Origin: Methylobacterium terrae
GTDB taxonomy: Bacteria > Pseudomonadota > Alphaproteobacteria > Rhizobiales > Beijerinckiaceae
Reading direction: 5' to 3'
DNA: 64,000 bases
NCBI RefSeq assembly: GCF_003173755.1
Contig: NZ_CP029553.1
Coordinates: 521,001 to 585,000 of the forward strand
The notes below the pieces were generated by a model. The model made no database searches. It was not told where the DNA came from and was given only the letters and a program-made list of their open reading frames with translations. The position numbers and the translations under genes are program-made. Of this stretch, positions 10,129 to 20,195 are shown piece after piece (positions within the stretch are counted from its first letter, which is position 1; the number at the start of each line of letters is the position of its first letter).

Positions 10129-10629
10129 ATGGCGAATCATCCTGGCCACCGAGACGCCCCGGTGCCCGGCGGCGGGGTCTCGCCCGAGACGGGAGCGGCG
10201 GGCACGGCCCGCGGGGAGGTGCTGACGCCCGAGGAGCGGCGCGAGCTGGACCGTCGCCGCGCCCGGGCCGACGCACCGCGCGAGGATGCGGGCCGGGCGC
10301 CCGATCCCGGCGACCTGCCCGGCGAGGCGGACGACCTGCGGGCGGCCTTCGGCACCGCCGGTGAGGACGCGGGACGCGGCGGGCCCCGGGGTTATGGCGG
10401 CACGGGCTATGGCGGCATGGGCGGCGACGGGACCACGCAATCCGGGATCCAGTCGGCGCCGGACGGCAGCGAGGGGGCGGCGACGCGGATCGACGACGTG
10501 CCGGCCTCCGAGCGCGGCGACCCGGACGAGCTCGCCGGCCGCGACGCCGCCCGCCGCAACCCGCCCCGCCGCCGGGATACCGGTCCGGGCGGGCAGACGG
10601 TGTTCTCGAACGATCGGAGCGGCTCGTAG
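10129..10629 (+). CDS. Hypothetical disordered protein
   Basis: This is a 166-residue hydrophilic protein rich in Gly, Arg, Asp and Pro, with no membrane segment or recognisable domain. A Gly/Tyr stretch (GYGGTGYGGMGG) lies near residues 88-99, and LTPEERRELDRRR near residue 32 could be a short helix. The ATG at 10129 follows AAGGAG (10116-10121) at good spacing, which supports translation. It is convergent with the FUSC gene, with 9 nt between the stops. Function unknown; the composition suggests a stress-related or intrinsically disordered protein, but that is a guess. Confidence 0.55.
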   Translation: MANHPGHRDAPVPGGGVSPETGAAGTARGEVLTPEERRELDRRRARADAPREDAGRAPDPGDLPGEADDLRAAFGTAGEDAGRGGPRGYGGTGYGGMGGDGTTQSGIQSAPDGSEGAATRIDDVPASERGDPDELAGRDAARRNPPRRRDTGPGGQTVFSNDRSGS

Positions 10630-10638
10630 AAGCCGGGC

Positions 10639-12792
10639 CTACGTCGTCCGGCCGGCCTCCTGCCTGCCAACTCGTTGCCCACCCGCCTCCGGGCGGCCGA
10701 TCCCCGCCCGCCGCAGCGTCCCGGCCAGGAGCTCGACCTGGGCGGCGATGCGCTCGAAGGCCGCCGAATCCGCGCCCTCGGGCTTGGCCGGCAGCCTGTC
10801 GCCGGCGGCGGTCGCGGCGAGGGCCCGGGCCAGCCAGTCGCGCCAGGCCCGCCAGGTCGCGGCGTCGGAACCCCTCGGCTCCGGCTCGTGGCGCAGGATC
10901 GCGAGCCGGCCGGCCATGCGCCGCAGGGTGGCGTCGGCGATCATCGCGGCCTCGATGCGGGAGCGGCCGCGGCGCATCGGCTCCTGCAGGGCGCGGGAGA
11001 GCGCGGCCTCCAGGTTGTTGCTGGCGAGCCCGGCCGCGCGGGCGGCGGCCTCGGCGGCGGCGGTCGGCTCCTCGCCGAGGCGCTCGGCCACCACGGCCTC
11101 GGCGTAGCGGGCGTGGGTCTGCAGTGCGGCGCGCAGCGCGTCGCGGACGCGGCCGGGCTCCCAGAGCGGCCAGAGCAGCAGGCCCGCCAGCACCGCGACC
11201 GCCCCGCCCAGCACCGTGAACAGGGCCCGCATCCCGACGATCTCCCAGGACGAGTGCCCGGGCTCGACCAGTTCCACCAGCACGACCACGAGCGGCGTCA
11301 GGCAGGCGATGAAGGTGCCGTAGCTCACGCCCCTGGCGGCGAAGCCGACGACGCTGAGCGGCACCATCATGGCGGCGAGGATCGCCGGCGAGGTGGCGTA
11401 GTAGGCCAGCACCGCGCCGATCACCCCGCCCAGCACCGTGCCGCCGATGCGCTCCAGCGCCCGCTGCCAGGTGGCGGCGTAGAAGGGCTGCATCGTCAGC
11501 ACCACCGTGATGGTGAGCCAGTGGGTGAAGGGGCCGGGCCACCAGACGGTGACGGCGAGCGCCGGCAACGCCACCACGCTCGCCCGCACGGCGTGGCGCA
11601 GGTTCGCCGAGGACCAGGTCAGGTTGGCGCGCAGCGGGACGAGCACGGTCTCGCGCCAGGGCGGGGCCGGGGCGCCGGCGAGCCCGCCGCCCCCGGCCAG
11701 GTCCTCCGGCCCCGACAGCTTGGCGCCGATCCGGACCCGGTCGAGGATGCGCTCGGCCATCCGGCGCAGGGCCGGGTCGGCGTCGGGGGCGGGCTTCGCC
11801 CGGGCGAGCGCCCGCTCGATGCGCGCCAAGTCCACCGGCCGGTCGCGGCGGATCGCGCGGGCCAAGACCTTCAGCATCGGCGGCAGCAGCCGCAGGAGCC
11901 CGACGGCTTGCGCCCGCTGCGCCGGCGTCGCCCGCTCGAGGTAGTCCGACAGGGCGATCATCACGCCGAACAGCTGCTCGGCCGCCTCGAGCCGGATCAG
12001 CGCCCGGGCGTTGCGCTCCGAGAGCCGGGCGCGGCTGCGGGCGAGCTCCAGCACCAGGGTGCGGGCGGCCTCGATCGCGTCGCGCACGGCCCGGCGATGG
12101 CCGCGCGCATGCTCCTCCCAGACGGCAGGATCGGCGCCACCGGGATCGGCGCCATGGGGATCGGCGCCACCGGGATCGGCCGAGAGCCGGCGCAGGTCGC
12201 GGGCGAGGCGCGACAGGCCGCGCCAGACGCCCCCGATCGCCGCGTGCGCCGGCCGGTAGGGGTGGAGGCGCCACACCACCAGGGTCAGGAAGGCGGCCCA
12301 GAGCCCGCCGGCCCAGAACATGCCCGCGACGACGACCCCCTGCTCGACGCTCAAGGCCCGGTCGAGGGCGAGGCAGAGCACCACCACCAGCACGTTGCCG
12401 ACGGTCTGTGCCGGCACGCCCCAGATCCGCGCGAAGGTGCAGCAGAAGATGACCGCGAGCGCCACCGGCAGCACCACGCCCAAGCCGTACCCCTCCATCA
12501 CCCCGAAGGCGCCCCAGACGAGGCCGCCGAGGCCCGCGAAGGCGAGGAGCGCGGAGAGGCGCGGCCGGATCGGCCCGCCGATGTCGCAGAAGCAGGTCAG
12601 GTTGGCGGCGAGCGCCATGGTGAGGAGCGGCGGCCAGTGCAGCCACGACTCGAGCAGGATGATGCTCGCGAAGGCGACCGCCGCCCGCAGGCCCTCGATC
12701 ACGTTGATGCCGGTGAGGTCCGGCGCCACGGGCAGCCGGGCGAGGTCGGGGCCCGGCTCGCGCTGGGTTCCACGGCGGATCGAGGACTTCAT
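10639..12792 (-). CDS. FUSC family membrane transporter
   Basis: This 717-residue protein has two hydrophobic blocks of about six segments each (roughly residues 35-175 and 395-525) separated and followed by soluble helical regions, the layout of fusaric-acid-resistance/AaeB-type efflux proteins. It probably exports aromatic acids or other small toxic compounds across the inner membrane. A run of ADPGG/ADPHG units (about residues 207-223, DNA 12128-12178) is a short in-frame tandem repeat in the linker. No membrane-fusion partner gene is adjacent, unlike many efflux operons, so the partner may lie elsewhere or not be needed. Confidence 0.8.
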   Translation of the reverse strand: MKSSIRRGTQREPGPDLARLPVAPDLTGINVIEGLRAAVAFASIILLESWLHWPPLLTMALAANLTCFCDIGGPIRPRLSALLAFAGLGGLVWGAFGVMEGYGLGVVLPVALAVIFCCTFARIWGVPAQTVGNVLVVVLCLALDRALSVEQGVVVAGMFWAGGLWAAFLTLVVWRLHPYRPAHAAIGGVWRGLSRLARDLRRLSADPGGADPHGADPGGADPAVWEEHARGHRRAVRDAIEAARTLVLELARSRARLSERNARALIRLEAAEQLFGVMIALSDYLERATPAQRAQAVGLLRLLPPMLKVLARAIRRDRPVDLARIERALARAKPAPDADPALRRMAERILDRVRIGAKLSGPEDLAGGGGLAGAPAPPWRETVLVPLRANLTWSSANLRHAVRASVVALPALAVTVWWPGPFTHWLTITVVLTMQPFYAATWQRALERIGGTVLGGVIGAVLAYYATSPAILAAMMVPLSVVGFAARGVSYGTFIACLTPLVVVLVELVEPGHSSWEIVGMRALFTVLGGAVAVLAGLLLWPLWEPGRVRDALRAALQTHARYAEAVVAERLGEEPTAAAEAAARAAGLASNNLEAALSRALQEPMRRGRSRIEAAMIADATLRRMAGRLAILRHEPEPRGSDAATWRAWRDWLARALAATAAGDRLPAKPEGADSAAFERIAAQVELLAGTLRRAGIGRPEAGGQRVGRQEAGRTT

Positions 12793-12899
12793 CGGGCGGG
12801 AGGGGTCACGGGCGCTCGGGTCCTTCGGGAGCGCGGCGAGCGTGGCAAGTCACGGGCCCCCGGGCCCGTTATAGGACGGGCGGCCGCCCCGTGTACCGC

Positions 12900-13667
12900 T
12901 CACGCGGGCGGGCGCGCCGGATAGACCGGCCGGCCCGCGACCGGCGTCGCGGCGCGACGGCAGAGATAGACCTCCTCCTCCGGGTGGGCCTCGATGCGGA
13001 AGCCCGAGGCCCGCAGCATCGCCTCGGTGCAGGCGCGGTTGGGCGCCCACCAGTTGGTGGGATCGCCGGAATAGTCCTTCTCGATGAAGTGCAGCTTCGG
13101 GTAGCCCGGCTCGTCGAAATGGGCGGTCTCGAAGAAATCGTAATCGGCGGCGACCGGCGCGACCGTATTCGCGCCCCGCTGCATCGACTGGAACACCATC
13201 AGGTCGCCGGCGACGTGGGCGTGGATCAGGTCGAGGGCGAGCAGCGGGTGGCGCAGGTGGTAGAGCACGCCCATGAACAGCACCACGTCGAAGCGCTCGC
13301 CCAGCGCCCCGACGTCGTAGACCGACAGGTTGCGGAACTCGATCTCGGCCCCCAGCGCCTCGGCGACGAAGCGGCCTTGCGCCAGGTAGCGCTCATCCTC
13401 GTCGATCCCGAGCACCCGGGCCGCGCCCCGCCGCTTCATCTCGACGGCGTAGAAGCCGGCATTGCAGCCGATGTCGAGGACCGTCTTCCCGGCGAGGTCC
13501 GCCGGCACGGCGTCGCAGAAGGAGCGCCACTTCACCATCGGGTAGTCGCCGAGGAAGTGGTCGGGGGCCGTGAACACGCCCGGGGCGATCTCGATGTTGT
13601 GGAACCAGGGCCCCAGGGCCTCGGCCCGGCCGCGCAGGGAGTCGCCGCGCGAGGTCTCGTCGGTCAT
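12900..13667 (-). CDS. SAM-dependent methyltransferase, CmoB/DUF1698-like (TIGR04290 type)
   Basis: This 255-residue protein carries a SAM-binding motif I (TVLDIGCNAGFYAVEM) preceded by the block KWRSFCDAVP, which is typical of CmoB-like DUF1698 methyltransferases. Downstream come GIDEDERYL and FMGVLYHLRHPL, also family-like. Length and motifs fit the TIGR04290 branch better than CmoB itself. The substrate is not known. Its ATG overlaps the stop of the phosphatase gene by 4 nt (13664-13667), so the two are coupled. The choice of start rests on this overlap. Confidence 0.75.
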   Translation of the reverse strand: MTDETSRGDSLRGRAEALGPWFHNIEIAPGVFTAPDHFLGDYPMVKWRSFCDAVPADLAGKTVLDIGCNAGFYAVEMKRRGAARVLGIDEDERYLAQGRFVAEALGAEIEFRNLSVYDVGALGERFDVVLFMGVLYHLRHPLLALDLIHAHVAGDLMVFQSMQRGANTVAPVAADYDFFETAHFDEPGYPKLHFIEKDYSGDPTNWWAPNRACTEAMLRASGFRIEAHPEEEVYLCRRAATPVAGRPVYPARPPA

Positions 13668-14275
13668 GCGTCCATCCCCAGAAACGCCCGCTCGTTCAGG
13701 CTCTCGACCTTGGCGCCCCACTCCCCCAGCACCAGCACGCTCACCGAGGCCGGGCCGACCTCGAAGCGCGCCATCGCCTCCGGTCCGAGTCCGAGGGCGT
13801 GGACGATCGCGAGCTTGATCACGTCGGCGTGGCTGACGAGGGCGAGGCGGGCCTCGCCGTGGCGGTGCCGCAGCTCCTCGAGGCCGCGCAGGAGGCGTCC
13901 TTGGGCCTCGAGCGCCGTCTCGCCCCCCGGCGGCCGGGTGACGTGGCGGGCCCGGTTCCAGCCGGTCCAGGCGGGATCGCCGTGCAGCGCGTCGAAGTCC
14001 CGCCCGGCCCAGGCGCCGAAATCGATCTCGTTCAGGGCCGGCAGGGTCCCGACCGCCAGGCCCGTCCGGGCCGCGACCGGGGCGGCGGTCTCCTGCGCCC
14101 GCTCGAGGGGCGAGGCGTAGACCGCCGCCAGCCCCTCGCCGGCGAGGCGGCCGGCCAGGGCCTCGGCCTGCGCCCTGCCCTCGCGCCCGAGCGTCACCCC
14201 GGGCATCCGCCCGCACAGGACGCGGCCGAGCCGGTCGTGGGCCGCGTGCCGCACCAGGAAGAAGGTCGTGGTCAT
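13664..14275 (-). CDS. Histidine phosphatase family protein
   Basis: This 203-residue protein begins MTTTFFLVRHAAHDR, the catalytic RH motif of the phosphoglycerate-mutase-like superfamily, with the phosphate-binding R at ASPLERAQET and the second catalytic His in LALVSHADVIK. The usual RHG reads RHA, a common variant. It probably hydrolyses a small phosphoester such as a sugar phosphate or cobalamin precursor; the substrate cannot be set. The ATG at 14275 gives normal family length; in-frame upstream codons to 14392 are Pro/Arg-rich and unlikely to be translated. It is coupled by a 4-nt overlap to the methyltransferase gene. Confidence 0.82.
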   Translation of the reverse strand: MTTTFFLVRHAAHDRLGRVLCGRMPGVTLGREGRAQAEALAGRLAGEGLAAVYASPLERAQETAAPVAARTGLAVGTLPALNEIDFGAWAGRDFDALHGDPAWTGWNRARHVTRPPGGETALEAQGRLLRGLEELRHRHGEARLALVSHADVIKLAIVHALGLGPEAMARFEVGPASVSVLVLGEWGAKVESLNERAFLGMDA

Positions 14276-14535
14276 GCGCCCTCGTCGTGCAGGTTCCGCC
14301 CGCGTCGTCCGGGGCCAGATAGGGGTGGGGGCGGGGGCGGCCATGGGTCGCCAGGATACTGGAGGGTAGTTTTTTGCAGGCCGGTGCGGCACGCGGAACG
14401 AGCGGCCTTCCCGAACTCCGTCGCCGCCCCTCCCGCCCTGGCCCCTGCGGCAGGCCGCGCTATCTCGCGGATCACGCCCAAGCCCGGCCGCGGACCGTTC
14501 ACAGACCGGGCGGCGCCCTCCGGAGGTTCCCCGTC

Positions 14536-14919
14536 ATGCGCCCGACCCTGCTCCTCGCCGCCGCCCTCGCCCTCGCCTGCGGGCCGGCCGCCGCGCAGGG
14601 CATCCGCAACGCCCCGCCGCCGCGGGCGCTGGAGACGGCGGCCTACGTGTTCGCGGCGGCCAATGTCTGCGGCTACCGGATCGGCACGGCGCCGTTCGAG
14701 GCGCTGCTGGCGCGCTATCAGGTGACGATCGAGGACGTGCGGCCCCCCCGCGGCCCGTTCGGCGCCAAGGTGCAGACGATCTTCACCCTGATGTCGAACC
14801 AGATGATGCAGAACCGCGACGCGGCCTGCCGGGCGGTGGCGGGCGAGTACGGCCCGGAGGGCACGGTCGTCCCGGGCATCCTGCTGCCGGCCGACGCGGC
14901 CCCGCCCGCGAAGCAGTGA
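14536..14919 (+). CDS. Small exported hypothetical protein
   Basis: This 127-residue protein has a clear Sec signal peptide (MRPTLLLAAALALACGPAAA, cleavage after AAA-Q near residue 21). The mature part has two cysteines (NVCGYRIG and DAACRAVAG) that could form a disulphide, and a stretch rich in Met/Gln/Asn (MSNQMMQNRD). No known domain is recognised. It lies 10 nt upstream of the deacetylase gene and is probably co-transcribed with it. Confidence 0.65.
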   Translation: MRPTLLLAAALALACGPAAAQGIRNAPPPRALETAAYVFAAANVCGYRIGTAPFEALLARYQVTIEDVRPPRGPFGAKVQTIFTLMSNQMMQNRDAACRAVAGEYGPEGTVVPGILLPADAAPPAKQ

Positions 14920-14929
14920 GGGTGCACCG

Positions 14930-15829
14930 ATGAGCGACGAGACCCGCCCGCACGGGCGCTACGCCTACAGCCCCCTGCCGCTGCGTCCGCCTTACGACTG
15001 GCCCGGAGGCAAGCGCCTCGCGGTCTACGTCGCCCTCAACGTCGAGTGCTTCGATTTCGGCGGCGGGCTCGGGGCCGAGCTGGCGCCGGGCGGGCCGCAG
15101 CCGGACGTGCTGAACTACGCCTGGCGCGACTGGGGCAACCGCGTCGGCGTGTTCCGCCTCGCCGAGGCGTTCGACGAACTCGCCCTGCCGGCCTCGGTGC
15201 TGGTCAACAGCCGCATCTACGCCGAGTGCCCGGGCCTGATGGACGCGTTTCGCGCCCGCGGCGACGAGGTGGTGGGCCACGGCCGCACCAACGCCGAGCG
15301 CCAGGGCACCTTGGCCGAGGACGAGGAGCGGGCGCTGATCGCCGAGGCCACCGCGGTCCTGACCCGCGAGGAGGGGCGCGCACCGGCGGGCTGGCTCGGC
15401 CCCTGGATCTCGCAGAGCCGCACGACCCCGGACCTGCTGGCGGAGGCCGGCTACCGCTACCTCCTCGACTGGTGCCACGACGACCAGCCGACCTGGTTTT
15501 CCACCCGCGGCGGCGGGCGCATCCTCTCGCTGCCCTACCCGCAGGAACTGAACGACATCCCCTCCATCGTCGGGCGCAAGGATTCGGGCGCCCAGTTCGC
15601 CGAGATGATCGTCGACACCTTCGAGGAGATGCGGAGGGCGTCCTGCGCCGCGCCGCTGGTGATAGGCATCGCGCTCCACCCCTACCTCGTCGGCCAGCCG
15701 CACCGCTTGGCGCCCCTGCGCCGGGCCCTGGCGCATATCGCGAGCGCCCGGGACGAGGTGTGGATCACCCGCGCCGGGACGATCGCGGATCACGCGATCG
15801 GGCTGCCGGAGGGCCTGGTGCCGGGCTGA
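14930..15829 (+). CDS. Polysaccharide deacetylase family protein
   Basis: This 299-residue cytoplasmic protein has the NodB/polysaccharide-deacetylase fold. The N-terminal signature RLAVYVALNVECFDFGGG and the block GHGRTNAERQ match the branch that includes allantoinase PuuE and similar amidohydrolysing enzymes rather than exported chitin deacetylases. There is no signal peptide. Substrate unknown; a cyclic amide or N-acyl compound is likely for this branch. It is probably co-transcribed with the small exported protein upstream and is followed by a LysR gene in the same direction. Confidence 0.75.
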   Translation: MSDETRPHGRYAYSPLPLRPPYDWPGGKRLAVYVALNVECFDFGGGLGAELAPGGPQPDVLNYAWRDWGNRVGVFRLAEAFDELALPASVLVNSRIYAECPGLMDAFRARGDEVVGHGRTNAERQGTLAEDEERALIAEATAVLTREEGRAPAGWLGPWISQSRTTPDLLAEAGYRYLLDWCHDDQPTWFSTRGGGRILSLPYPQELNDIPSIVGRKDSGAQFAEMIVDTFEEMRRASCAAPLVIGIALHPYLVGQPHRLAPLRRALAHIASARDEVWITRAGTIADHAIGLPEGLVPG

Positions 15830-15944
15830 AAGCCCGCGGGCACCCTGGCCCGCCCCGCCCCTTGCCGTACTATGACGCGGGGGGAAACGCGGGATCGGGG
15901 CCACCGGCGGACGTGCCTCGGCCCCGCCCGCACGGACGGGCACG

Positions 15945-16844
15945 ATGGAACTCAAGTGGATCGAGGACTTCCTGAGCCTCGCCGAGACCCGCAGCTTCTC
16001 GCGCTCGGCGGAAAGCCGCGCGGTCACGCAATCGGCCTTCAGCCGGCGCATCCGCTCGCTGGAGGTCTGGCTCGGCACCGCGCTCCTCGACCGCAGCACC
16101 TACCCGATCACCCTCACCGCCGACGGCCGCCAGTTCCTCGAGACCGCCGAGGAGGTGGTGCGGCTCCTCACCGTGAGCCGGGCCGATTTCCGCGCCCGCA
16201 GCGACGGCGCCGGGCTGCCGGTGGTGACGATCACGGCGCTCCACTCGCTCTGCCTCTCGTTCCTCCCGCGCTGGCTCGGGCGGATCCGCGACGCGCTCGG
16301 GCCCGTGGCGAGCCGGGTGCTGCCGGACAACTTCAACATCTGCGTCCAGGCCCTCGTCGAGGGCGGCTACGACCTGCTCCTGACCTACCACCACCCCGGC
16401 ATCCCGATCCCGCTCGATCCCGAGCGCTATCCCTGCCGGGTGGTCGGGCGGGACAGCCTGGCGGCGGTGGCCTCCCCCCGCGGGCTGGTGCCCGATGCCA
16501 AGGGCCGCCTGCCGCTGCTGCAATATTCCCGCGGCTCGTTCCTCGGGCGGCTCGCCGGCATCGCGCAATCGGCCGAGGACGCGCCGGCGACCTACCCGGT
16601 CCACACCAACGAGAACTCGATGGCCGAGGCCCTGCGCTCGATGGCGCTCGGCGGCCACGGCGTCGCCTGGCTGCCGCGCAGCCTGGTGGCGCCCGAGATC
16701 CGCGCCGGCGCCCTCACGGTGCTCGGCCGCGAGATGCCGATGGACATCCGGCTCTACCGCAGCGCCGAGCGCCACCGCTCCTTCCTCGACGAGGTCTGGG
16801 CGGTCGCGGCGGAGGACCCGCCAAACTATTCGGATGCGGAATAG
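15945..16844 (+). CDS. LysR family transcriptional regulator
   Basis: This 299-residue regulator has an N-terminal winged helix-turn-helix (residues 1-60; SFSRSAESRAVTQSAFSRR is the recognition region) and a periplasmic-binding-like effector domain. It lies just upstream of the aspartase and dicarboxylate symporter genes, in the same direction, which suggests it controls aspartate/C4-dicarboxylate use. This is inference from position. An inverted repeat (16824-16846) spans its stop codon and could be its binding site or part of a terminator. Confidence 0.88.
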   Translation: MELKWIEDFLSLAETRSFSRSAESRAVTQSAFSRRIRSLEVWLGTALLDRSTYPITLTADGRQFLETAEEVVRLLTVSRADFRARSDGAGLPVVTITALHSLCLSFLPRWLGRIRDALGPVASRVLPDNFNICVQALVEGGYDLLLTYHHPGIPIPLDPERYPCRVVGRDSLAAVASPRGLVPDAKGRLPLLQYSRGSFLGRLAGIAQSAEDAPATYPVHTNENSMAEALRSMALGGHGVAWLPRSLVAPEIRAGALTVLGREMPMDIRLYRSAERHRSFLDEVWAVAAEDPPNYSDAE

Positions 16845-16846
16845 TT
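16824..16846. promoter_or_regulatory. Inverted repeat AACTATTC-N7-GAATAGTT
   Basis: Perfect 8-bp arms at 16824-16831 and 16839-16846, overlapping the stop of the LysR gene and 185 nt upstream of aspA. The size and T/A-rich symmetry fit a LysR-type site, but a weak terminator is also possible. Confidence 0.4.
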
Positions 16847-16875
16847 CATGGCAAACATAGCATTGGCGGTGCGCA

Positions 16876-16898
16876 GGCGGCGGGATTATTCCGCCGCC
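16876..16898 (+). terminator. Hairpin GGCGGCGG/CCGCCGCC
   Basis: Eight-bp GC stem with a 7-nt GATTATT loop, between the LysR gene and aspA. No T-run follows, so it may be an attenuating or processing structure rather than a strong terminator. Confidence 0.4.
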
Positions 16899-17030
16899 AT
16901 CCGGTGACGGCACCGCGGTTCCCCTGAACCGGCGGGCCCGATCCCGACCCACACTTCGTCCCCCGACGCGGCCTCGGCCCCTGCCCGCCACCCGGCGAGC
17001 CGGATCGCGCCCGCACGCCAGGAGCCTCCC

Positions 17031-18446
<1,416 letters not shown>

Positions 18447-18564
18447 ACATTCGCCACACCATCACGGACGGAAACGCCGGACATCCGCGGGAAACCTCGG
18501 GCGCGCGAACTCGCGCCCGGGGCCTTGCCGCACATCCGTTCACCTTTCGGGAGGAACACGAACA

Positions 18565-19893
18565 ATGGCACAGCACGATCTGTCACAGGGTGGATCGACC
18601 GGACGCTCGGGCCGGCTGACGCTCTATACCGGGATCGGCCTCGCCCTCGGCGTCGCCGTCGGCGCAGGTCTGCACGGCATGGCGGGAAGCCCGGCGGAAG
18701 CCAAGGAGATCGCCGGCTACTTCACCATCGGCACCGACATCTTCCTGCGGCTGATCAAGATGATCATCGCGCCGCTCGTCTTCGCCACCATCGTGTCGGG
18801 CATCGCGAGCTTCGGCGACACCAAGGCGGTCGGCCGCGTCGCGGGCCTCGCCATGGGCTGGTTCCTCACCGCCTCGATCGTCTCGCTGTCGCTGGGCTTC
18901 CTCGTCGCCAACATCTTCCAGCCCGGCGCCAGCCTCGGCCTGCCGCTGCCGGATGCGGCCGCGCAGACCGGCCTCAAGGCCGCCTCGATCAACCTGCGCG
19001 AGTTCATCACCCACGTCTTCCCGACCAGCATCGTCTCGGCGATGGCGACGAACGAGGTGCTGCAGATCCTGGTCTTCTCGGTGTTCTTCGGCTTCGGCCT
19101 CAGCGCGATCGACCGCCGTTACGCCGACCCGATGGTGCACATGCTGAACGGGCTGGCCCAGGTGATGTTCAAGGTCACCGACGCGGTGATGCAGGTGGCC
19201 CCGCTGGCGGTCTTCGCCGCGATGGCCTCGGTCGTCACCATCCAGGGCCTCGGCGTGCTGATCGATTACGGCAAGTTCATCGCCGTGTTCTATCTCGGCC
19301 TCGCGGTTTTGTGGGCGCTCCTCATCGGCGCCGGCTGGCTCGTGCTCGGCACCAGCGTCGTGCGGCTGCTGCGCCTCCTGCGCACCCCGATGATCGTCGC
19401 CTTCTCGACCGCGAGCAGCGAGGCCGCCTTCCCGCGCACCGTCGAGGTGCTGGAGCGGTTCGGCGTGCGCCCCCGCGTCACCGGCTTCGTGCTGCCGCTC
19501 GGCTACTCGTTCAACCTCGACGGCTCGATGATGTACCAGGCGCTGGCCTCGCTGTTCATCGCCCAGGCCTTCGGCATCCATCTCGGCATCACCGAGCAGC
19601 TGACCATGCTGCTGGTCATGATGGTGACGAGCAAGGGCATCGCCGGCGTGCCGCGCGCCTCGCTCGTCGTCGTGGCCGCCACCGTGCCGATGTTCGGCCT
19701 GCCCGCCGCCGGCATCCTGCTGATCATGGGCGTCGACCAGATCCTCGACATGGGCCGCACCGTCACCAACGTGCTCGGCAACGGGCTCGCCACCGCGGCG
19801 GTGGCCCGCTGGCAGGGCGAGATGCAGGAGGGCGGGGACGAGGTCGTCGAGGCCCCCGCCGCCGTGACCCTGCCGACCGGCAAGGCGGCGTGA
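18565..19893 (+). CDS. Dicarboxylate/amino acid:cation symporter (DctA/GltP type)
   Basis: This 442-residue inner-membrane carrier has the family signatures STASSEAAFPRTVEVLERF (tip-loop region) and GYSFNLDGSMMYQAL, plus the early KMIIAPLVFATIVSGI. It imports C4-dicarboxylates or acidic amino acids with H+ or Na+. Its position after aspA makes aspartate, fumarate or succinate the likely substrates. A ribosome site GGGAGGA lies just upstream of ATG 18565. It is intact and of normal length. Confidence 0.92.
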   Translation: MAQHDLSQGGSTGRSGRLTLYTGIGLALGVAVGAGLHGMAGSPAEAKEIAGYFTIGTDIFLRLIKMIIAPLVFATIVSGIASFGDTKAVGRVAGLAMGWFLTASIVSLSLGFLVANIFQPGASLGLPLPDAAAQTGLKAASINLREFITHVFPTSIVSAMATNEVLQILVFSVFFGFGLSAIDRRYADPMVHMLNGLAQVMFKVTDAVMQVAPLAVFAAMASVVTIQGLGVLIDYGKFIAVFYLGLAVLWALLIGAGWLVLGTSVVRLLRLLRTPMIVAFSTASSEAAFPRTVEVLERFGVRPRVTGFVLPLGYSFNLDGSMMYQALASLFIAQAFGIHLGITEQLTMLLVMMVTSKGIAGVPRASLVVVAATVPMFGLPAAGILLIMGVDQILDMGRTVTNVLGNGLATAAVARWQGEMQEGGDEVVEAPAAVTLPTGKAA

Positions 19894-19964
19894 CGTCCCC
19901 GGCCGGCGATCGTCGATGACGGCCGCCGGCCACTGCGACCTGCCAGACACGACACCCTCCTAGT

Positions 19965-20113
19965 CGTCCCGGGGCCGCGAAGCGGAGCCCGGAGCGCCGG
20001 AGGCACGCCCAGAACCGCGGATGATTCAAGAACGAGCGGATCGCGGTCAGCTTCCTCCTGCTCGTCCTGAGTGTCTGGCTTCCGGGCTCCGCTGACGCGG
20101 CCCCGGAATGACG
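19965..20113. repeat. Long imperfect inverted repeat (RIME-like)
   Basis: The arm at 19965-19993 (CGTCCCGGGGCCGCG, then AAGCGGAGCCCGGA) is matched in reverse complement by 20081-20113 (TCCGGGCTCCGCT, then GCGGCCCCGG and ATGACG). The enclosed ~85 nt is unrelated and holds no gene. Elements built on CGTCATTCCGGGGC are common in Rhizobiales intergenic DNA. It separates the convergent symporter and hydrolase genes; nothing else is seen in 19894-20195. Confidence 0.7.
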
Positions 20114-20195
20114 CGGTGGATTGCATCAGCGCGGCCGCAGGCAGCCCAGGTTCGGGTCCACGCACGCCCTCTGCATTCCGCACCCGGGCACCGCC

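Noticed and set aside
9293..12646. Very long - strand frame covering the CMD and FUSC genes
   Set aside because: It runs antiparallel or out of frame through FUSC with Arg/Pro/Ala-rich composition typical of chance frames in GC-rich DNA; only its last 218 residues, from ATG 9949, are protein-like.
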